Of a stretch of 64,000 nucleotides of DNA, positions 43,900-56,265 are shown piece after piece. Position numbers and translations under genes: made by a program. Position 1 is the stretch's first letter; every line of letters begins with the position of its first letter. The notes below the pieces were generated by a model. That model did not search any database. It worked only from the letters and a program-made list of their open reading frames with translations, and was not told the origin of the DNA. This DNA comes from Imbricaverruca yamaguchii (Eukaryota; Arthropoda; Thecostraca; Neoverrucidae), in contig JAOTOL010001662.1 in assembly GCA_034440575.1 (NCBI GenBank), positions 558,001-622,000 of the forward strand, written 5' to 3'.

Positions 43900-45090
43900 T
43901 TGCCGAAAAGGAAATTGGCGGCAAGATATTCTGTATAAAGGTAATCGACGCAATTTGTTATAGGTCCAGGAAATCACAACCTTTTCGAGCTATCATTACC
44001 CCCTTTGGGTTAGGCCAACCTCGTGATTACCCCGTATCAAATTCAGAATGCCTCATAACCAAAGTTCATTTTCAAGGTTGAGAACATGTAGTATTTCCTG
44101 CTGATATATGTGCACAGGTTTTTGGCAAATGTACACAGTACTCTCCATACTCGAGGTTTGACGAAACCCCGCTATAACCCCACCCCCACCCCTCCACAAG
44201 CCAGCGCATTACCCCAGGTTGGGAACCCCTGTTCCGGGCCATGTAGCATAATGTTATCGTTTGCACAAAAGGTGACAACCACCAAGCCTATTCCGGATTT
44301 GGACGACAACCACGAAACCATTTTTTTAGCCCTGCTTCAGAAAGGAAAACATTTCCAAATTACAAAAAGGTTACCTGTACTACCAACCAGCTAACAAACC
44401 AGTTTCCTTGATGGAGGTCAAATGTGTGTTAAATTTGTATTGTGGATACCTTATAGCAAAATGATACCAATGAGGTTGTGTTTAGGTCGGATTCAGTTCT
44501 TTTCAGTTCAAGAAGTGGGAAATATGATTAAATTTACCCATTTCTCCCCTAAGACGATGTTTGGCTAGGTTAGATTACGCTATGTTACATTGACCGTATT
44601 TTGTATGGTATATAATCCAGAGTAACTCAAGACCCTTTTTTGGTGTGCTTTGCTTGCCAAGCGAAAGCTAAGCATTTTCAGAGGAATAGAGGGGCCACAT
44701 CAGCTAGTTTCGTTCATAAATGTCACATTGGGAAAATTTGCGAAAAAAGGTTTTAAGCACAAATTTGCAATGATGTTTGATAACACTGGTCTGCGTGATT
44801 TATAAGTTCAAGGGTGTCTCAGCTGTGGATTTCCGGGTCTTGTTCTTCCAGGCTCGTAGGCCTTCCACGCATGACTTGCAGCAGATATGAGGGGCAAACG
44901 GCTTGTCCTGACCACCAAGTTTCACTCCAAAATATGCGTGGTAACTCAAAGTCGGTTATGCTTGCCTGGCGATCTCGTAGGGTGACCTTTCCACATATGT
45001 AACAGAACCTTTCTGGATGATTTTGACAATGCGGAATCATGACTTCAGACTACACCTGGAAATACACAAAATCGACATTAGAGATGATGC
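43900..45090. other. Intergenic stretch, no gene recognised
   Basis: No family match in any frame and no clear repeat structure. Confidence 0.5.
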
Positions 45091-45093
45091 ATC

Positions 45094-46238
45094 CAGTAGG
45101 GGAGAGTGGTGAGAATTGGGACAAAAATCGGCGGCAAATTTGACCCGCCGTTGCACCCGTGTCATTGCAGCAAGCGACATATTCCTGATTTCAAAGTAAC
45201 CCCAGACATTTGTGCACCACAGACTGAAGTTTGAAAATGAAAAGTAATGAATCTACTCTGTTATTCAAGAAAAATGAAAAGTGCAATTTTAGTGATAATT
45301 TGGACGACTAGTGAGGGAGTATTGGGACTGGTGACAGGGAGAAATGGGACTCAAAAGGAGATTTGGGACGTGAATTAAAATAGGTAAAGGTTAGTCTGAT
45401 TATTTCGGCGGTTCACTGAAAATTGTGTCCTATGAAGCACTTCTTCATTTCAAGTTGTGGTACATAAAATCGTCACGGATAACATTTTGAGTGTTGTCCC
45501 TACTTCTTGCTAAACTAGTCCGTTAGTAGCTGTTCGATGGATGCTAAAAACATTTACTAAAATTAAATGCTTTATTGCGATATGACGGGTTAATTACAGG
45601 CTCAGTTGACAGTAGTTTCATTGAAGTGGTTTATTAAAATTCACTTACATTTCCTAAAATCAAATGTTTTTTTTTTGCGATATTACGGGTTAATTACAGG
45701 CTCACTTGACAGTAGATTCATTGAGGTAGTTTGCTAAAATTTACTTATATTTACTAAAATAAAATATCTTATTGCGATATGCCGGGCTAATTACATGTAA
45801 ACTACATGTAATATTACAATGGGACAGACTGGGAGAATTGGGATGCTTGCCCCAGTTCTCCCACCATCACCATTTTCCATCAATCAGGTCCGTATGTCGA
45901 ACATACAAATAGCAAAAACACTTGTCAAATGTTGCAAAATTCCATATGTTAGTAATATATTCGTAATTGAACAAAATATCTGATGATACCATCCCAAGAA
46001 CAAGTTATTGACGCCACAAAGTAAGAACCTTTTCCACTCACTGTTCACAGTGAGTGGAAAGGAAAAGGACCCTCAGCCACGTTGCGCGTCGAAAAGGAAG
46101 ACGGCGGTGCTTGCCAACGCTGCCCCTTGTTAATAAGAAAATATTACATAATAAAAAGCAGCGTTGGACTTGTACTTTAAAACATAATGCTTTGTCCCTT
46201 TTCTCCCGCGTCCCAATTCTCACTTCTCTCCGCTACTG
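45094..46238. mobile_element. Unclassified TIR DNA transposon (1145 bp, non-autonomous)
   Basis: The ends form 29-bp terminal inverted repeats matching at 26 positions: CAGTAG.GGAGAG..GTGAGAATTGGGAC. No clear target duplication is seen (gatgcatc on the left, atatatca on the right), so the superfamily is open. Internally it has about 2.3 copies of a ~100-bp tandem repeat (gcgatat.acgggttaattac at about 45577, 45677 and 45774) and a 13-bp-arm hairpin at 46031-46060. No transposase frame. Confidence 0.7.
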
Positions 46239-46739
46239 ATATATCATACTGCAGTATGCATACTGATACATCAGTGTGTGAGTTGTTATCATTGACGTAG
46301 TGTGAACACTTGAGCTAATCGAGAAAAATGGATAGTATTTTCGGATTCAGCACACGAAACTTGTATTAGAACAGCTGAGAAACTTCCAACCGTTTGAAAA
46401 TAAGTTTTGAAACGCAGGCCAGTGTAATCAACTGTTCTCTGACGAAGGCCCAATATTGCAATATGGGAATGTGAGCACCGAGCTTCTGATGTTGAAGGTT
46501 TGAAGAAAAAAATATGCTCCGTTCCATCTCGGCTACCATAATACCCAGTCATTTTCATCTCAACTACCATAATTATAAGATGAATGAATAGCCAATGACA
46601 GTAAGTTGGATAATCTAGATGTAAAGTCACTGTTCACTATGTAATGCTCCTATTGGTGGTGCAATGGAGGCAGCCAGGAGGGTGCTAAAGATGGCCGATG
46701 ATAACTATCTGCCTTCACACGAGGTGACTTCGCTGAACT

Positions 46740-47900
46740 TGTAGAACTATGTTAGATTCGGTGTTCTTGAATGCTTGGGGGATGAATATCAACATGTATG
46801 CGATGGGGTCACCGCTTAGCGCAGTTCTCGCAAACATGTTTATGGAATAATTAGAGGTGGATCATTTCCATGGGGTGCTCAGTGATTGATGCTTCTGGGC
46901 TAGCAATGTGGATGATTGTTCTAAGGTTGTGCCAAAACACAATGGCATCCAGGAAATGTTAGACAGAATGAACGGCGTGCACACACGCATAAAATCCAGT
47001 CCGAAAACAGAGTGGGACGGCGAACTGCCTTTCTTGAACATCTTAGTCTCAAGAAATGAGGAAAAGCTAGAGTTTGCATCGTATCGAAAGCCCAATACCA
47101 AAAATGACTTCGTTCATTTCTTATCAGATCACGTCACACAAACAAGAAAGGAGAGTAGCGCTATGTTTCTATCTAAACATAACATATCTAGACATATCGA
47201 ATTTGTTCTGAGCACCTCCAGGAGGAACTAACACACATAACACAGGTATTTAGAGGCCTTATATTTCCGCTGGAACAACTTCTTGACCACGAAACAAAAG
47301 CAAAAACGCATTTACAACGAGGGCAGAATGTCTGGGCTAACAAAACCCAAATGCATCCAATTATAGTCCCCGCACAGCACAATGCCATACATATTTCCCG
47401 TTAAATGGGCGACACAGCAGGAATAGTCGATTACACTAGGCAGAAGATTGGGGACATCATTCGTGTTCAACATCCAAAATCTGATAATCACAGTGAATCG
47501 GCTGTATGCAAGCTCCCGTTTGGGCGTTGCAAAAAAGAACATGTATTGGTGAGACATGTCGCTCAATTAAAGAAAGGATGAGGGAGGGAGCACAAGGGAG
47601 ACTTGCGTAACCATGGGCTATCCAGTGCCATAGTCATCCACGCAGACAGGGAAGGTCACCTCCCAGATTGGAACGGGGCGCACGAAATAGTTAGGATAGA
47701 GAACACATGTTGAAGAAAAATGGTGGGGGCGGCCCACATAGTTACTATAGACTCTCTTTCATATATTACAAAAAAATATATATCTTACTTGACACCCTGA
47801 TGAAGGCATACAACCGAAACGTCGTTGTTCATATTTATAATATATCGTGTTGTGCCATTGTAGCTTGCATTTTCGTTGTCCAATTAACTAATAACGTAAG
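46740..47900 (+). pseudogene. Penelope-like retroelement, RT and GIY-YIG remnants with 3' end
   Basis: In several frames: AMGSPLSAVLANMFME, the RT signature of Penelope elements, at about 46800-46850. NVDDC follows, in place of the catalytic Y/F-V-D-D, near 46905. Next come LPFLNILVSRNEEKLEFASY and RKPNTK (47028-47100), then CIGETCRSIKERMREG (about 47539-47586) and SSAIVIHADREGHLPDW from the GIY-YIG endonuclease. Stops and frameshifts make it inactive. After the last stop the 3' region has caccctgatgaaggcatac and aaccgaaacgtcgttg, repeated in worn form at 35935-36055. Confidence 0.85.
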
Positions 47901-47984
47901 ATCAAACATCACTGGCACTGTCTCAAATTCTCAGTGATGATTCATTGTGCAACTACTCAGCTTCCAAGACCATATTTTTTATTG

Positions 47985-48026
47985 GCAAAGTAAATGTTCT
48001 TAGCGCCCTGAGAACATTTACTTTGC
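47985..48026. other. Hairpin with 16-bp perfect arms
   Basis: gcaaagtaaatgttct (47985-48000) and its exact inverse (48011-48026) around a 10-nt loop. It lies about 80 bp beyond the Penelope-like element. No promoter or terminator context is apparent. Confidence 0.9.
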
Positions 48027-48029
48027 TTA

Positions 48030-49790
48030 CTAGTTCTGCGTATGAGTGTTTCCCTTCTGAGTGCCGCTATAGGATACGGGCCTGTTCGCAGAGTTTTCAG
48101 CACAGCTGATCAGAAGCTACACCTTTCACGTTAATTCATTTCCTCCGCCTGTACAGAGCCAGGGTTTGAAACAAGGAGTCACCCCAAACGTTTTTAAGGA
48201 ATTTTTATTTTTAGTACAGGCTGGCATGGCAAACACATACGCATGTCTGATATCAGTAGACCTACGCCCTCCGTCCACGCTTGTTGGATCCGCACCTACC
48301 TCGAGTTTGACATTGAACTGATGCTGCAACACCTGCAGCGTCTTACGAAATATTTTTAGGCAGGTTGTCAAACACGTACCTGGCTTCAATTTGAAATCGT
48401 GTACATGGCATGAGCTGAAGGTTGGCTTGTAAATTTCCGCTTAGCTACGTAAAAGGTAGCAAGCTTTTGTGTTGTTAATCTAGCTGAGAAAGGGATTCCT
48501 CGGAATTATTGGTCAGGACATAATCCTAAAAACAAAGCCGGGTAGTGATGTTCAGAAAGGAGACCAAATGAAGTACCCGTTTCTTTCGCAATAAAGCATA
48601 GTTACTGGCTTTGATCAGCATGTTCCTTCAATCACCGCTGCCATCGCGGATTTATATTTTCATGGTCACACTGAATGGTGCAGCTGCGATACGCCAGTCA
48701 CTGGTAGATAAGGTTAGCAAAGCCACCAAGTGAAGAAGCATTTCCACTATACGACAAATTCACACAGGATCAATGCACAAAGTTCTTCGCTTGTTTTGCT
48801 CTCCTTATAAATGAGGGAACCCCAAGGTAACGACAGCATATCAATGACCGGAAGTTTATTGATCGCAACTGGAAAGTCGAATTATTTGCATTTTCTGTCC
48901 AGAATGAGTACTCAGATAATCTATGGATTTTCCGGGACGTTCAAAAAGGTTTCTGCTAGAAAAATGGATTTTTTGAACGCTCAGTGTATACATTTCGTTC
49001 ATTAATAATGCTTCCATCGGAATGAATTTCACGGTAGACTAGACTAGTCAGCTAGACTATATGGAGCACATTGTGTATCTTAAATGCTCCTGTCCAGGAA
49101 CAAGAGACATCCAACAATATTTGAACCTCCTTCATATTTCTGATCCTTGGAGAATTTCAAATCTTAGAACATGTTGAGCATTATGGTCATGGCAGAATGA
49201 CCGGGAATATATTTAATAATATCGGCCAGCTGTCGATCGGCCACGCTGCAAAATCATTGCCCAAATTGAATACGCCTAACGATGTCCTGTTATAACGACA
49301 TCGTTAACCACCTCCATTACAGGTCGTGAGGAAACAACGTCACGTAGATTACTTATTTAGTTCTCATGACTTCTGCTCAACATGAATCGTGATCGGCGAG
49401 TCCCTGTGTGCGGTATTATCCAACCCGGGGTTGATTCTACTTCCTGGACTTGCTGATAGCCTTCCAGCCGCTTACTGAAGCCGCTTACTGTAGCCGCACC
49501 CAGTTTGGTGTACTTAAAATGTAACGAGTGTGTCATTTTGTGGAGGAAAAGTCGCATCAAGTCACCTCATGAAGTCATAGCGTCATATTTGAAGTATATT
49601 CAGCTGCCAGGACAACGGTTGCCGACAGCCAAGCCGGATACATCCTGGGTACCTTCAGCATGCGCGTAGATGTAACCCCACTGGGAACTGGACAACATCA
49701 ATGAAGCGCCACCCACTACCAATTCCAGCAGCAACCCAAGCAAAGAAAGCAAGTTGGCTTGAGCGCGGCGCCGCGAGCAGACGCGTCTCG
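48030..49790. other. Intergenic stretch, no gene recognised
   Basis: No protein or repeat family recognised. Confidence 0.5.
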
Positions 49791-49799
49791 GCCGCTCGC

Positions 49800-50755
49800 C
49801 CAACCTTTTCCCTTTCCCTCTTTGTTGCCTCTGTATGCAAGGTGTGTGAAACTGCAAGGTGTGAGTGAGAAGTGAACAGAACAAGTGAACAGTGCACGAG
49901 GAAAAAAAGGAAGAAAAAGTGAACCATTGAACAAAACCGGCGTACTTATACGCTACACGTGTGCGAAGTTACTGGACTCAGTGAACTTTTCTGCTGGTTA
50001 TTACTCTACTATTTTACAGAGCAGTGAATGGACGCCGGAAAAACTGAGTGAGTGCAGAAGCGACAGCGTCTTTCTCCATAGTGACTTCCCTTCCATCAAG
50101 CATCAGCTACTGCCCGTCTTCTTTCCTGCACTGCGGCTGAGAAGGAAATTATCTCACTGACGACTGGTGCCGCTCGGAATTCCTGTGTCTTCAACGACAG
50201 TGATCGTCTACCTCCTATCGTCTAGCTTCAGGTCTACCAGGTTTCCATCTTCAGCTCTACCATACATACGGATCTGCTAACCATCGCCTTGGCCAAATAC
50301 CATCACGTCCCCCATAATCAACGTGCACGCAGCCGAACAGGGCTGCGACTCGAGCGCCCGCATCACTGTGACGCCATCAAAGCCTCGACCTTGGACGCCC
50401 CCGCCAGTCGACACCCCTCCCAAGCGAGAAACCAGACGAGGGGAGCGTCGCCGTCGCCGTGACAACGCCCACCAAGAACACACGCCGGGGCAGGCGCGGC
50501 GCCAGGGGTGGCAGATCGCTTTCCTATCACTTCTACAAACCACTCGTTTATAGCTAGTATTGCAAGCACGGTGTTTGTAGTGCAGAGAGTGATATGGGTA
50601 TTGTATTATGTTGGTGTACGAATGTTGTTGCGCATCTGCTCCCACTACTGACCACAAATTTATCCTTTCTTTGTAAATATCTGTGACCCAGACTGTCCGT
50701 AATAGCCACTGCACGTGGAGGGCATGTATTGTTAAATAAATAAATAAATAAATAA
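49800..50755 (+). mobile_element. Probable non-LTR retroelement fragment with (AAAT)n tail
   Basis: Ends in a five-unit (TAAA)n tail at about 50729-50755, preceded by an RTE/jockey-like 3' UTR (cactgcacgtggagggcatg). Upstream, one frame (about 50400-50553) ends TTPTKNTRRGRRGARGG plus a short tail and a stop, a basic segment of unclear origin. The first 400 bp look like a 5' UTR. An internally deleted element would explain this, but no RT motif is present. Confidence 0.4.
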
Positions 50756-50976
50756 GCAACCCGAAATAGCAGCCGATGCTCAGAAAACATCAGGAGCTCT
50801 GAGTAGCATGTACTTCTAGGATTGGATTGCCTGTCATCCTGAGTATCAGAGCTAGTACGACGTCCAATTTGTGAGCCAGGGACCTGATTTGAATTCCACC
50901 AGCGCCAAAAGTTCCGATGTGCCCGGTTTGGCAGAAACGCTAACAAACTCAAACCCTCCTAAGGGCGAATCGCGTG

Positions 50977-51104
50977 ACGAGGACTGGAAAAGCAGCTGGT
51001 TACCATTGTATTCTATCTGACATATTTTCTGAACAACGGAGAAAGAACTGGTTGGATCGTGACCTATCTAATACATTTGACGAGGACTGGAAAAGCAGCT
51101 GGTT
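50977..51104. repeat. ~100-bp tandem duplication, partial
   Basis: tgacgaggactggaaaagca followed by gctggtt occurs at about 50976 and 51078. Sequence after each copy is only partly similar. Confidence 0.75.
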
Positions 51105-51324
51105 GAACCTATATGTGCTATCCAATACATTTCACGAGGTCAAAATTCTGAATATTACTAACATTGCATGTACCAGAAAATTTCGACTGACATTTGGCTG
51201 CAAAATCAAGCTTTCTTCTTTTCTTTGGATTTACGGATGAAACGAACAGCAATTACATCCGAATATTACATCCTTGTATCCTGGTCGGTATCATGACAGA
51301 CTGAGTAGCACAGCGTCATGGTAC

Positions 51325-52760
51325 CATAAAGACATAAATACATAAAAGATTAGTGCAACTATGAGCCACAAGGGCCCTTCTTGGTTGCATCCTGTACACT
51401 CAATCAGTTGCCCACCAAAGCATATTCAATTTCAACAGTGAAAACATATTCAATTTCTTCAATCTTTCCTCATATGCCAGGTTGCTTATCCCATTAACCA
51501 TTTTAGTAGCCCTCTTTTGTACTCTCTCTAAAAGCCAACAATTTTTTTAAATATAACTAGGAGACCAAGCATGGATGCAGTATTCCAAATGTGGCCTGAC
51601 ATACGCATAGTAAGGCTTCCCGATGACTTCCTCACTTCTGTATGATACATTCCTATTCATTGCCCCAAGCATTCTCAGTGCCTTCTTCCTGGCTTCCTTG
51701 GTCTGTTCTGATGCCCCCAATTTTGTGTTTAGAATAACGCCTAAATCCTTCTCCTGTTCAGTCACTGATAGCACTTGGCGAGCCATCAAGCATGGAGCCT
51801 TCATATGCTGCTTACCTACATGCATGATTTTGCACTTATCAAAATTAAATTTCATTTGCCGTTCTTTGGACCACTTCACAAGTTCGTCTAGGTCTTTTTG
51901 CAGCGAGGTATGCTCATTTTGACCTGTTATTGCCCTAAAGACCTTCAAATCATCCGCAAATTTCAAAGCCTTACTGCTTAGGCCACTTCCAAGGTTATTT
52001 ACAAATATAATGAACAGTAGTGGCCCCAGTATTGACCCCTGGGGGACTCCACTAAGAACATTTCACCATGATGACTTTGTACCACTTAGCATCACTCTCT
52101 TTTAAGATGCTATCTGCAATACCATGGGCCTGAAGCTGTGTCATTAACCGTTTATGTGGTACCTTGTCAAAGGCCTTACTAAAGTCAAGATATGCTACAT
52201 CAACCTGATTTTCCTGATCAAATTGTTCTGTGGCGAAGTTCAGAAAGTCCAAGAGATTTGTGAGACACGATCGTCCTTTTCTAAACCCATGTTGAGTATC
52301 TTGAATCAAACTGTTTCCTTCCAGATAACTAACTATTCTATCCTTGACAATTGATTCGAGTACCTCGCAGACTAGGGATGTGAAACTTACTGGCCTATAG
52401 TTTTCAGCTTTTCTTCTTTCTCCTTTCTTGAAAATAGGAACTACATTTGCCCGTTTCCAATCTGTTGGAATTTCATTTTGTGAAACTGATCTACAAAATA
52501 TTATACTAAGTAGAAATGCCAGTTCCTTTTCAGCTTCCCGCAATATCCTAACATAAATTTCATCAGGTCCTGCTGCCTTGTTTGGCTTTATTTTCCTGAT
52601 ATGATTGGAAACAACATCACTATCAATGAAATCAACATCATTTATCAGATCACATGTAACTGAACTATGGTGTACGTTCGGCATATTGGTCATATCTTCC
52701 AAGGTAATGATTAATAAGATTTGAACTTTTCCCACATTTCACAGACATTTAAATTGGAGA
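51325..52760 (-). pseudogene. CR1-like LINE copy C: longest RT segment, with internal deletions
   Basis: The minus-strand frame 52735-52052 encodes [47 protein letters not shown] and [15 protein letters not shown], i.e. RT fingers to domain A. About 33 nt present in copy A are deleted near 52105, shifting the frame. Domain C follows as KFADDLKVFRAITGQNE (51966-51905). The C-terminal region ends early because about 350 bp are missing near 51435-51445. The 3' UTR with (TTTATGTC)n ends at about 51330. Confidence 0.9.
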
Positions 52761-53525
52761 ATTCTTTTATGCCATAACCAATAAAGGCTATGCCAAATCA
52801 AGTTATTGGTATCGGTCGCGAAGGTGACCTCCGGTTATTATTGCAGTTCTCAGTAGCTACTTATTCCATCGGGTGACACAAAATCGCAATGCGGCACATC
52901 AGATAAAGACACCGGATGCTCCGCGGAACAAATCACCAAAAATGCTACTTGACGCCATGTGACCTGTTAAGACCTCCCCTAACATTTCCAACCAGCACCA
53001 CCAGCTTCTGCTTAGGATGGTAAAAGTATATAATCTGAACACTACGGTACGCGATGTGGTCTAACTCACTCCACACCAAGAGGTGCCATGAGTCATATAT
53101 GAACTGACGTACGCTCGATGCAGTATGGCACATTACCCATCCTGGTGGAAACAAGATTCATCGTGCACCGGATATTTGCCGAATATGGCTGAAATACTCA
53201 TTCTTCAGAGCCTTCGGTAGCTGTGCTGATTTAAGCCTACGACAAATTCCATGATCGCATGTGCTTCCTAATGCGCTCACACGGGCACAAGCCAGACGTG
53301 ACCCCCATGTCTGCGGCTGTGGAACTCGATCGGGTTCGGACTTACATGTCGTCCGCGAGCGCCAGGGTGTCGAGCTCAAAATCTGTCGCTCCGCTTGTTG
53401 ATACGGCGATTTGCAGTAATGATGCCTTCGTCAGAACACCAGACGCATCGCGGCGACTTCGCATCAGAGAAACGGCCTAGTAATCCATTGAACCTTTCCA
53501 TACGCTTCTGTTTTTCTTGTTTGTA

Positions 53526-53800
<275 letters not shown>

Positions 53801-55257
53801 TCCGTTTCTCTCCGACGGGTGCAGATGGGATAACAGCAGGTAGGCATCCGTATTTAATACATGGCGCATGCTGCATTTTGTACAGGCTATGCACTGTTGA
53901 CACCATGAGTTTGATATCCACTGTTGTCATTTAAACGAATTACAGCACTCCGGTGCCCCAGTGATTTCATCACCCTCAGTCGGGGTGCAAGCCATCGATG
54001 TTTCCCCACCTGCCTAGTTTCCCAACGGTAGTACCGTTCACCAATGACAAGGACAAATGTGTCCTGTGGATCTGTGGATCTGCGGATCTGTGGCCTCTCG
54101 GGCAGCTGCGGCCCACTGTCACTACAGCAGTCGGCTTTACCTGCAGTCCGGTGAAGATCGCCAGGTGCAAGGTGCACGTGACGCGCCGCGTGACACTAAT
54201 CTCGCGGTGCGGTCCGCGGCACCTTGTCTGGTCTGGTCCACGGCCTCCTGATCCACGGCCAGGTACACCACCAGTCGGACATGGCCGCCGCGCGTAGGGG
54301 TGCGCCTTCCGGGATCAGTGTTATTCGTCTCGGAATTTCTCGGAAGTAGGCCTCCACCTGAGAATCAGTCGAGTATCAGCCTGACCAGACGACATGTCGT
54401 CTCGTTAGGGGAGCCTCTTCTTCCGAACACCTGCGGTGCTGTACAGGCGAGTTTTTCAACGTTTTCCGTTGGTAAGCAAAGATGCTAACGGGAATGTCGC
54501 AAGCCCCTAACAAAAACATGGTCAGTACTTGTGAAGGGAGCTTCAATAGAACCTGCAGGGAAGATATCCCGAAACATCTGATCAGCAGTATTTCAGTGAG
54601 AATACCATGCGGCAAAAAAGTGCCAAAGACATTTTTAATCAGCAATATTGTAGGAAACAAGGTAGGAAAGCAGCCATGGTAAGAGATAGAAACCAATGAG
54701 CTCGAAAAATGGTTCCCTCAATTCAGTTATAGCACCAGGTATTGCAGAGCGAAAGTTTGTCGAAGTATGAAAAAAAAACTTCTAGATCTTCCACCAGAGA
54801 TCTTCGGCACTCTACACCGGAAAAAATGGCTAACTGCAAGAGATGATGATAAATAATAATAAATAAACCTGATAAACCTGATGAAACCTGATAAAACCTA
54901 AAAAATAAACCTAGTAAAACCAGCATGAATACCGGATTTAAGTTGTTCGATCACTAGGAAATATTTGACTAGCTTTTGGAGAATACATCGCCTTATGCGA
55001 ACATAGCAGGATACTTATTCAACAACGGATATGCTAGAAAGAACGGTAAGAAATATTCACCATAGGAGAGAACCACACTATGCGTAGTAACTGTAAAAAA
55101 TAAGCGACTACTAGGTGGGATGTCTTCTCAAGCTCTCCCGGGGATAGTATAACGTATTATTTGTGTGTAAATTTAAGTCACATCGCTTTTGTCCCTTTGA
55201 CAGTGGCCATGTTTCCGCCCACTGCACGAGCACTTTAAAGCTTGCCGAACGTTAAGC

Positions 55258-55309
55258 CATGAATACGCGATATATGTATATATATACATATATATGTGTT
55301 TAGACATAC

Positions 55310-55343
<34 letters not shown>

Positions 55344-55500
55344 ATATATATATATGCATACATAAATATATCTATATCTACCTATAATTATATATATACA
55401 TATATATGTGTTTAGACATACATATATATATATATATATGCATACATAAATATATCTATATATACATATAATTATATATATACCTATATATATATTATTA
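55258..55500. repeat. AT-rich array with two copies of a ~115-bp unit
   Basis: TA repeats interspersed with catatatatgtgtttagacat (about 55288 and 55402) and gcatacataaatatatctat. This indicates a tandem duplication of a longer AT-rich unit. Confidence 0.85.
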
Positions 55501-56094
55501 GGTATGCATACCGTTTATCCAGAGGTCATATATGCAAGTGTAGACGTTCCCACCAATGTTCGCATCGTGACGTTTTATTTGGTGGTTTGAAGGGAATAAT
55601 GAAGCTCAGGTTTCTCCTGTACTATTTTTTAGGTTATTCATGTTGCTATGACAAGATCAAACTACTAGTATGTCTGTCTAGATGTCCACTAGATGTCTGT
55701 CAAATCGCTACTGCCCATGCGCCTCAAAATGTACTTCTGTTCTTTTCTCTCGACGTCTGATATGATCGAAGGATAGTGTGTCATTTGTATAGTATGAAAT
55801 GTGGTTTTAAGCATGAAAACCTACTTTTATGCTTCTCTTGTTTTTGTCATAACGCAGTGCATGGGTATAGAATCACAATCATTTGGAAAGGCTTTAAACC
55901 CCAACTTGCAGCTCAACACCCTTCCCCCTTCCCCAACTTGGCAGCCAGCCTCCCCAACATGGGAAGTCAAGCCCGTGAAAATTCAAGCAATTCCGCATGA
56001 ATTTCGAGTATGACATAATGCTCGTGTTTAAGCTAGGTATGATTCCAATTCTAAATGTTAGAAAACAAATAAAATATCTCTTCAATTGAACTCC

Positions 56095-56265
56095 CCGATC
56101 CAAAAACAAGTCAGTCGTGATCACATCGACCTCCGAGTGATGACACTTTTGGTGATAAAATTTCGGGGTGGTTTTTGACCATACCCGTCGAGCGCTTTCC
56201 GATGACACCTCCTTCATTCCCGTGCGACGCGTAGTTTGGAGATTAGACGGGGTCGTGTATTGAAC
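56095..56265 (-). mobile_element. Unclassified interspersed repeat, copy 2 (partial)
   Basis: Its reverse complement matches 32440-32585: ccaaact, gcatcgcacg-like, ggtgtcatcggaaagcgctc, gacg.gta.ggtc and ccaaaagtg.tgtca. Only the left part of the element is present. Confidence 0.65.
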
